Assembly (NCBI GenBank): GCA_965242505.1
Contig: OZ251449.1
Span: forward strand, 3,596,001 to 3,660,000
From: UBA2966 sp965242505
Lineage (GTDB): Bacteria > Pseudomonadota > Alphaproteobacteria > UBA2966
Reading direction: 5' to 3'
DNA length: 64,000 nt
Part shown: one piece after another, positions 60,200-64,000 of the stretch
How the letters are laid out: each line of letters begins with the position of its first letter
Numbering within the stretch: the first letter of the stretch is position 1
The notes under the pieces: model-generated
Database searches by the model: none
What the model was told of the DNA's origin: nothing
The model's input: the letters and a program-made list of their open reading frames with translations, nothing else
Translations under genes and position numbers: made by a program

Positions 60200-60619
60200 A
60201 TGCGCGACGACGTTTACGGGGGTATCCACGATGGCATGCGCCAGCAAGGCGTCATCCTTCAGGATCTCGCCAATGCCTGCCATTCCGACGAGGATCTGCT
60301 GCGCGCGCTCGAGGAGCGTCCGGAGGAAATTCTGCGGGAGCGCGGGATCGACGTGCCGATGGATGAGGGCCTGGACGTGAAGGTCGTCCTCAACACCCGC
60401 GACACCTTCCACCTGGCCATGATTCCCGACCCGAACCAGGAGCTCCAGGACGAGGCGCTGATGGCGGTCGCCGGCGGCAAGACCAATGGCTGTGCGAGCT
60501 CGGGGGGAACCGTCGGGAGCATTCCTTCCACCGCGAGTTCGATCAGCTCCCTGGGCTGCGCCAGCAGCCAGTCGGGCTGCGCCAGCAGCGTGTCGGACGC
60601 GTCGAGGACGAGGCAGTAG
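60200..60619 (+). CDS. NHLP-type RiPP precursor peptide 1
   Basis: A 139-residue precursor. Residues 1-93 are a nitrile-hydratase-like leader (helical LANACHSDEDLLRALEERPE, then VKVVLNTRDTFHLAMIPDPN and DEALMAVAGG). Cleavage after Gly92-Gly93 leaves a 46-residue core rich in Ser, Gly, Ala and Cys (GCASSGGTVGSIPSTASSIS, then three more Cys-Ala-Ser-like units). AGGAGACGATC precedes the ATG, as in both sister genes. A radical-SAM epimerase gene lies 1.7 kb downstream, so D-amino acids in the core are likely. Too long to be nitrile hydratase. Confidence 0.85.
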   Translation: MRDDVYGGIHDGMRQQGVILQDLANACHSDEDLLRALEERPEEILRERGIDVPMDEGLDVKVVLNTRDTFHLAMIPDPNQELQDEALMAVAGGKTNGCASSGGTVGSIPSTASSISSLGCASSQSGCASSVSDASRTRQ

Positions 60620-60799
60620 CCCGCATTTCTCATGCCGGCAGGGATCGAGGGTTTCGCGGCGTTGCAGGGCCGCGGACCCCCCTCCCGACCTCCCCCCTGT
60701 CAGGGGGGAGGAGTATGAATGGCCTCTCCGCTCCCCTTTTTCTCCCTCTCCCTGGCAGGGGGAGGGTCGGGGTGGGGGTCGCGCCAGGAGGGAGGAGCG
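60618..60799. repeat. GC-rich palindromic intergenic repeat locus 15, with companion module
   Basis: The companion module (CCCGCATTTCTCATGCCGGC to GCGGCGTTGCAGGGCCGCGG) starts at the stop codon of precursor 1 and leads into forms A and B. Confidence 0.88.
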
Positions 60800-60852
60800 C
60801 GAACGGCCCCTGCGGCGCCTCCGTCGACGCGTCCGCCCCCTCGCTCGGGGGC

Positions 60853-60902
60853 GTGAAATTAGGGTTTACTCTCCCTCCCCCGCCATGGATTGATGCCGAA
60901 GA
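60853..60902 (+). promoter_or_regulatory. Conserved upstream element of RiPP precursor 2
   Basis: GTGAAATTAGGGTTTAC (60853-60869), a C/T-rich stretch, and GATGCCGAAGAC ending at 60902. Here about 175 bp, more than in the other copies, separate the element from the ATG at 61080. Confidence 0.65.
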
Positions 60903-61079
60903 CCCGGCGACGGAGAACAGGCAGGGTCATATCAGTGCGTGATCGCCGCGCATCAGAGCCTGGCCGGGGGTGAGGGGCAGCCAGGCAACGGAGAACAACA
61001 AGACTGCATCGGTGGGGCGATATGGTACGCGCCCGACGTTTGGTGGAGCATCCACCCGAACTTCGCAAGGGAGACGATC

Positions 61080-61478
61080 ATGAGCGACTACGTTCACCAG
61101 GAAGGCCATCAGGAAGACGTCTACGGCGTCACTCTCCGGCGAGGCATCGTCCTTCAGGGCATCGCCGACGCCTGCCGTTCCGACGAGGATCGGCTGCGCG
61201 AGGTCGAGGAGCGTCCGAAGGACGTTCTGCGGGAGCACGGGATCGACATGCCGGTGGGCGTGGACGTGAAGGTCGTCCTCAACACCCGCGACACCTTCCA
61301 CCTGGCCATGCCTCCCGACCCGAACCAGGTGCTCCAGGACGAGTCGCTGATGGCGGTCGCCGGCGGCGGCAAGACGATGGGCACGGTGGGCACGATGGCG
61401 ACCACCTCGACCCTGCCTTCCTGCGTGGGCACGGCCGGAAGCGTGAGCAGCTTCGCGACCGCGAGGGACAGCCTTTAG
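61080..61478 (+). CDS. NHLP-type RiPP precursor peptide 2
   Basis: A 132-residue precursor with the same leader architecture (IADACRSDEDRLREVEERPK, VKVVLNTRDTFHLAMPPDPN, DESLMAVAGGG). The core after Gly97 is about 35 residues, rich in Thr, Gly, Val and Ser (KTMGTVGTMATTSTLPSCVG, then TAGSVSSFATARDSL) with a single Cys. GGAGACGATC directly precedes the ATG. Core sequence differs strongly from the other two while the leaders are about 70-80% alike. Confidence 0.85.
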   Translation: MSDYVHQEGHQEDVYGVTLRRGIVLQGIADACRSDEDRLREVEERPKDVLREHGIDMPVGVDVKVVLNTRDTFHLAMPPDPNQVLQDESLMAVAGGGKTMGTVGTMATTSTLPSCVGTAGSVSSFATARDSL

Positions 61479-61568
61479 CCCGCATTTCTCATACCGCTTG
61501 TCCGCAAGCTCCATCCGGCGACGGAGGCGCCGCAGGGTCCGTTCGCGTTCCTTCCCCCTTGGAGCGGC

Positions 61569-61735
61569 CCCCACCCCGACCCTCCCCCTGCAAGGGAGAG
61601 GGAGGGGGACGGAGGGTGTGCGGATCCCCTTTTCACGCTCCTCCCCCCTGACAGGGGGGAGGTCGGGAGGGGGGTCCCGGTCCCGCAACGCCGCGCGATC
61701 CTCGATCCCTGCCGGTATGGGAAATACGGGTCGGG
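61569..61735. repeat. GC-rich palindromic intergenic repeat locus 16, with companion module
   Basis: Reverse form B, reverse form A, then the reverse companion module (GCAACGCCGCGCGATCCTCG). The orientation is opposite to locus 15. Confidence 0.85.
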
Positions 61736-61775
61736 ATGCCGTTTCCGGCGCGAAGGCGACGGTCGTGACGGAGGC

Positions 61776-61824
61776 GTGAAATTAGGGTTTACTCCCCTCC
61801 ATTATGGTGTGGATGATGCCGAAG
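61776..61824 (+). promoter_or_regulatory. Conserved upstream element of RiPP precursor 3
   Basis: GTGAAATTAGGGTTTAC (61776-61792), then CTCCCCTCC and GATGCCGAAGAC ending near 61825, about 70 bp before the ATG at 61896. Confidence 0.65.
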
Positions 61825-61895
61825 ACTTGGGGATGGGTTCCAGTATCTCGAACCGCTGGACGGAGCAGTCCCCGAACATCGCAGGGGAGACGATC

Positions 61896-62297
61896 ATGCG
61901 ACACGACATCCACCAGGAAGACGCCCACGGCATCTTCCTTCAGCGCGCCCGTGTTTTCCAGAACCTCGCCGACGCCTGCCGCTCCGACGAGGATCGGCTG
62001 CGCGAGGTCGAGGAGCGTCCGAAGGAAATTCTGCTGGAGCACGGACACGACGTTCCGGAGGACATGGACGTGAAGGTCGTCCTCAACACCCGTGACGTCT
62101 TCCACTTGGCCATGCCTCCCGATCCGAACCAGGCGCTCCAGGACGAGGCGCTGATGGCGGTCGCCGGCGGCGGCAAGACCGCGAGCACCGCGGGCTCGGT
62201 CGGATGCGCCGGGACCGTTCCCTCGACCGCGAGCACGCTCAGCACCGCGGGCTCCGTCGGCAGCGTGGACTCGGGCGGCGCCTTGCCATGGGCGTAG
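61896..62297 (+). CDS. NHLP-type RiPP precursor peptide 3
   Basis: A 133-residue precursor. Leader: LADACRSDEDRLREVEERPK, VKVVLNTRDVFHLAMPPDPN, DEALMAVAGGG. The core (from residue 94) is about 40 residues with the internal repeat STAGSVG (TASTAGSVGCAGTVPSTAST, then LSTAGSVGSVDSGGALPWA) and one Cys. The alternating small residues recall cores acted on by proteusin epimerases (family knowledge). The radical-SAM gene begins 25 nt after the stop. Confidence 0.85.
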   Translation: MRHDIHQEDAHGIFLQRARVFQNLADACRSDEDRLREVEERPKEILLEHGHDVPEDMDVKVVLNTRDVFHLAMPPDPNQALQDEALMAVAGGGKTASTAGSVGCAGTVPSTASTLSTAGSVGSVDSGGALPWA

Positions 62298-62322
62298 CGC
62301 GCCGTCCGTCGGCGCGCCGGCG

Positions 62323-63822
62323 GTGACGACCGTCGTCCTCCCGTCCCGGCCGGGGCCTCCGTCCGCCGCGGCCGGGACGGGAGGGACGGCCGGCGACTCC
62401 CGTTCGGACGGTGAGTCGCGGCTCTATGCGCATGTGAAGCGCTTCCGTGAGCGCTGGCTGGCCGACGACCGCTTCCGCGCCGCCGTTCACGACGATCCTC
62501 GGGCCGCCGTCGCGCGCGCCGGGCTCGATATGGATCCTTCTCCGCTCGACTTCCTCTGGCGTTCCGGCGCGCCGATCGACCGCGCCGCGCCGTCCGTCAG
62601 CGCCTACCTGCGCGTCGAAAGCCGGGCGCGGGCCTATATCGACTTCGCCGCCGACGATGCGGGCGCGGCCGAGCCCTACCGGCTCTGGCGGGCGCGCCAG
62701 AAGGCGCGGGCCGCCTTCGCGGAAGGCTACGTCGTGGCGCCGCTGTCCCTGCATCTGCCCTTCACCGTGGAGCTGACCCAGGGCTGCTCGCTCGGCTGCT
62801 GGTTTTGCGGGCTCTCCGCGCGGCCGCTGGAGGCGGTCCTGCGGACGGACGTCGACGCCTGGGAAGAGATGCTGCGGGCGCTGCGCGGAGTCTTCGGCGA
62901 GAGCGCCGCGCGGGGCTTCCTGTTCTGGGCGACGGACCCCCTCGACCATCCGGATTACGAGGCTCACGCGGACGCCTTCCGCCGCGTGCTCGGACGCTTC
63001 CCCACGACCACGACGGCGGCGGCGACCGCCGACTTCGACCGCGTCCGGCGCCTCATGGCCCTCTCGCGGTCCGCGGAGTATCCGTATCCGGTGCTGCGTT
63101 TCTCCGTGGTCTCGCTGCGCCGGCTGAACGAGATCCATGCGGCGTTCTCGCCCGAGGAGCTCGCGGAGGTGGACTTCGTCATGCTCAACCGCGAGTCCAT
63201 GCTCGCCCTCGCGGAGGCCGGTCACGTCCGCGACGTGGCCAGGCGCTGGCCCGAACGCGTCGAGCGCGAGCGGAGCAAGTTCCGCGAGAACAGGAGCGGC
63301 CCGTATGCCGATGACGACGAGATCTGGTCGCATCGCACCATCTGCTGCGTCTCCGGCTTCCTGATCGAGCCCATCGCCGGCCGGGTCCGTCTGATCTCCC
63401 CTGAACCCAGCTCCGACCGCTGGCCGGACGGCAGCGTGGTCTTCGGCGAGGAGCGGTTCGCTCATGCCGGCGAGCTCGCGGGCGCGCTCGACCGGCTGAT
63501 CGCCGGCCACATGGGGCCGGAGCCGCCGGAGCGTCTGGCGCTCCAGCGCGGAGTGACGGTCACGGCGCCGTTCCACGCCCAGGCGCGCGCCGAGGGCCGC
63601 GGCCATCGGGTCACCTTTACGGCGCGGCGCGACCTCGCCCACATGCCGGCCCTCGCCGAGGCCTTTCGCGGGGGCGCGCGGGTGGAGGACGCGGTCGGGC
63701 GCGTCGCCAGCCGCTTCGGGATCGAGCCCCGCCTCGCGCGCAACGACGCCGTCGACCTCTGGCGCCACGGGGCGCTGATCGAGACGATCTTCGATCTCGC
63801 CGACGCCGGGGAGCGCCCCTGA
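62323..63822 (+). CDS. Radical-SAM RiPP maturase, PoyD-like amino-acid epimerase
   Basis: A 499-residue radical-SAM enzyme. The [4Fe-4S] motif C155-x3-C159-x2-C162 sits in LTQGCSLGCWFCGLSA, the form seen in the 'RiPP maturation amino acid epimerase' group (PoyD-like). An N-terminal helical part (residues 30-130) may bind the leader. ICCVSGFLIEPIAGRVRLI gives two further Cys, one of which could be the hydrogen-atom donor needed for epimerisation. The C-terminus has a short helical domain. GTG start with a weak ribosome site, so translation is probably coupled to precursor 3. No protease, transporter or methyltransferase gene of a fuller proteusin cluster follows. Confidence 0.85.
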   Translation: MTTVVLPSRPGPPSAAAGTGGTAGDSRSDGESRLYAHVKRFRERWLADDRFRAAVHDDPRAAVARAGLDMDPSPLDFLWRSGAPIDRAAPSVSAYLRVESRARAYIDFAADDAGAAEPYRLWRARQKARAAFAEGYVVAPLSLHLPFTVELTQGCSLGCWFCGLSARPLEAVLRTDVDAWEEMLRALRGVFGESAARGFLFWATDPLDHPDYEAHADAFRRVLGRFPTTTTAAATADFDRVRRLMALSRSAEYPYPVLRFSVVSLRRLNEIHAAFSPEELAEVDFVMLNRESMLALAEAGHVRDVARRWPERVERERSKFRENRSGPYADDDEIWSHRTICCVSGFLIEPIAGRVRLISPEPSSDRWPDGSVVFGEERFAHAGELAGALDRLIAGHMGPEPPERLALQRGVTVTAPFHAQARAEGRGHRVTFTARRDLAHMPALAEAFRGGARVEDAVGRVASRFGIEPRLARNDAVDLWRHGALIETIFDLADAGERP

Positions 63823-63844
63823 GGGGAACGGCGCCGGCGCGGCC

Positions 63845-64000
63845 CTACGCCGCGCGCCGGTCGAAACGATCGAGGTAGCGCGGCGCGATCCGGTCCACGA
63901 ACAGGAGAATGAAGACGTCCGTGGTCCCGAAGGCGTGATCGACCACGGCGCCGTCGCCGACGAAGGCGCCGAGGCGGAGGTACGCCTTGACGAGGGGCGG
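63845..64000 (-). CDS. olsB-like: OlsB-like L-ornithine N-acyltransferase, C-terminal part (runs off window)
   Basis: The last 51 codons of a GNAT-type protein. PPLVKAYLRLGAFVGDGAVV and FGTTDVFILLFVDRIAPRYLDRF match the C-terminus of ornithine-acyl-ACP acyltransferase, the first step of ornithine-lipid synthesis in Alphaproteobacteria. Convergent with the radical-SAM gene; unrelated to the RiPP locus. Confidence 0.75.
   Translation of the reverse strand, partial: PPLVKAYLRLGAFVGDGAVVDHAFGTTDVFILLFVDRIAPRYLDRFDRRAA

Overview
High-GC DNA with alphaproteobacterial traits, most likely Rhodospirillales-like (inference). It carries a conserved run rph-rdgB-hemW and lpoA/rsmI/yraN/dolP-like/gshB/yifB, an OlsB-like acyltransferase at the right edge, a speD-speE pair, and many copies of a GC-rich palindromic intergenic repeat of the type common in Alphaproteobacteria. 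The window reads as a housekeeping backbone interrupted by catabolic gene sets, restriction-modification (R-M) modules, mobile elements and a small peptide natural-product locus.

Layout. 0-2 kb: a partial trypsin-like protease, a DUF350 membrane protein, a small membrane coiled-coil protein and an SRPBCC protein. 2-7.3 kb: a tight five-gene aromatic-catabolism operon (Rieske oxygenase, intradiol dioxygenase, PcaB-like cycloisomerase, LigI/sulfomuconolactone-hydrolase-like amidohydrolase, SMP-30 lactonase). 7.6-12 kb: an S24-type repressor divergent from a small HTH protein, an IlvD/Edd dehydratase and a luciferase-like oxidoreductase. 12-15.4 kb: a tandem duplication of a DNA methyltransferase-HNH fusion whose copies differ mainly in the target-recognition segment. 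15.8-21.6 kb: an orphan HipB-like antitoxin with a hipA remnant, a GMC oxidoreductase, a zinc alcohol dehydrogenase, a PurM/HypE-fold protein and an SDR. 22-26.7 kb: an MmeI-like single-chain R-M enzyme plus an AT-rich unknown gene with a possible HEPN motif. 27-30 kb: a second luciferase-like oxidoreductase and an isolated phage terminase. 30-42.6 kb: the housekeeping backbone, interrupted between hemW and lpoA by an R-M cassette flanked by a perfect 47-bp direct repeat. 42.6-46.2 kb: an IS1595-like element carrying an XcyI-type R-M system. 46-58.5 kb: an orphan methyltransferase, a cupin protein, an AmpG-like transporter, a linalool dehydratase/isomerase-like gene with an in-frame UGA, a degenerate PDZ protease, a GldA/F/G-like ABC operon and speD-speE. 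58.6-59.9 kb: an IS481 element with an amber-interrupted transposase. 60-63.8 kb: three NHLP-type precursor-peptide genes and a radical-SAM enzyme resembling PoyD-type peptide epimerases.

Most notable. (1) In the linalool dehydratase/isomerase-like gene a single in-frame UGA falls exactly where the family has its second active-site cysteine. It is followed by a GCCUC-GGUCU-GAGGC hairpin whose GGUC loop sits 19-22 nt after the UGA, the same place as in the E. coli fdhF SECIS, so this is a selenoprotein candidate. (2) The three-precursor radical-SAM RiPP locus has a shared upstream motif. (3) Six DNA methyltransferase genes lie within 35 kb, in four different mobile or duplicated contexts.

All assignments come from reading motifs and gene order. 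No database search was run.
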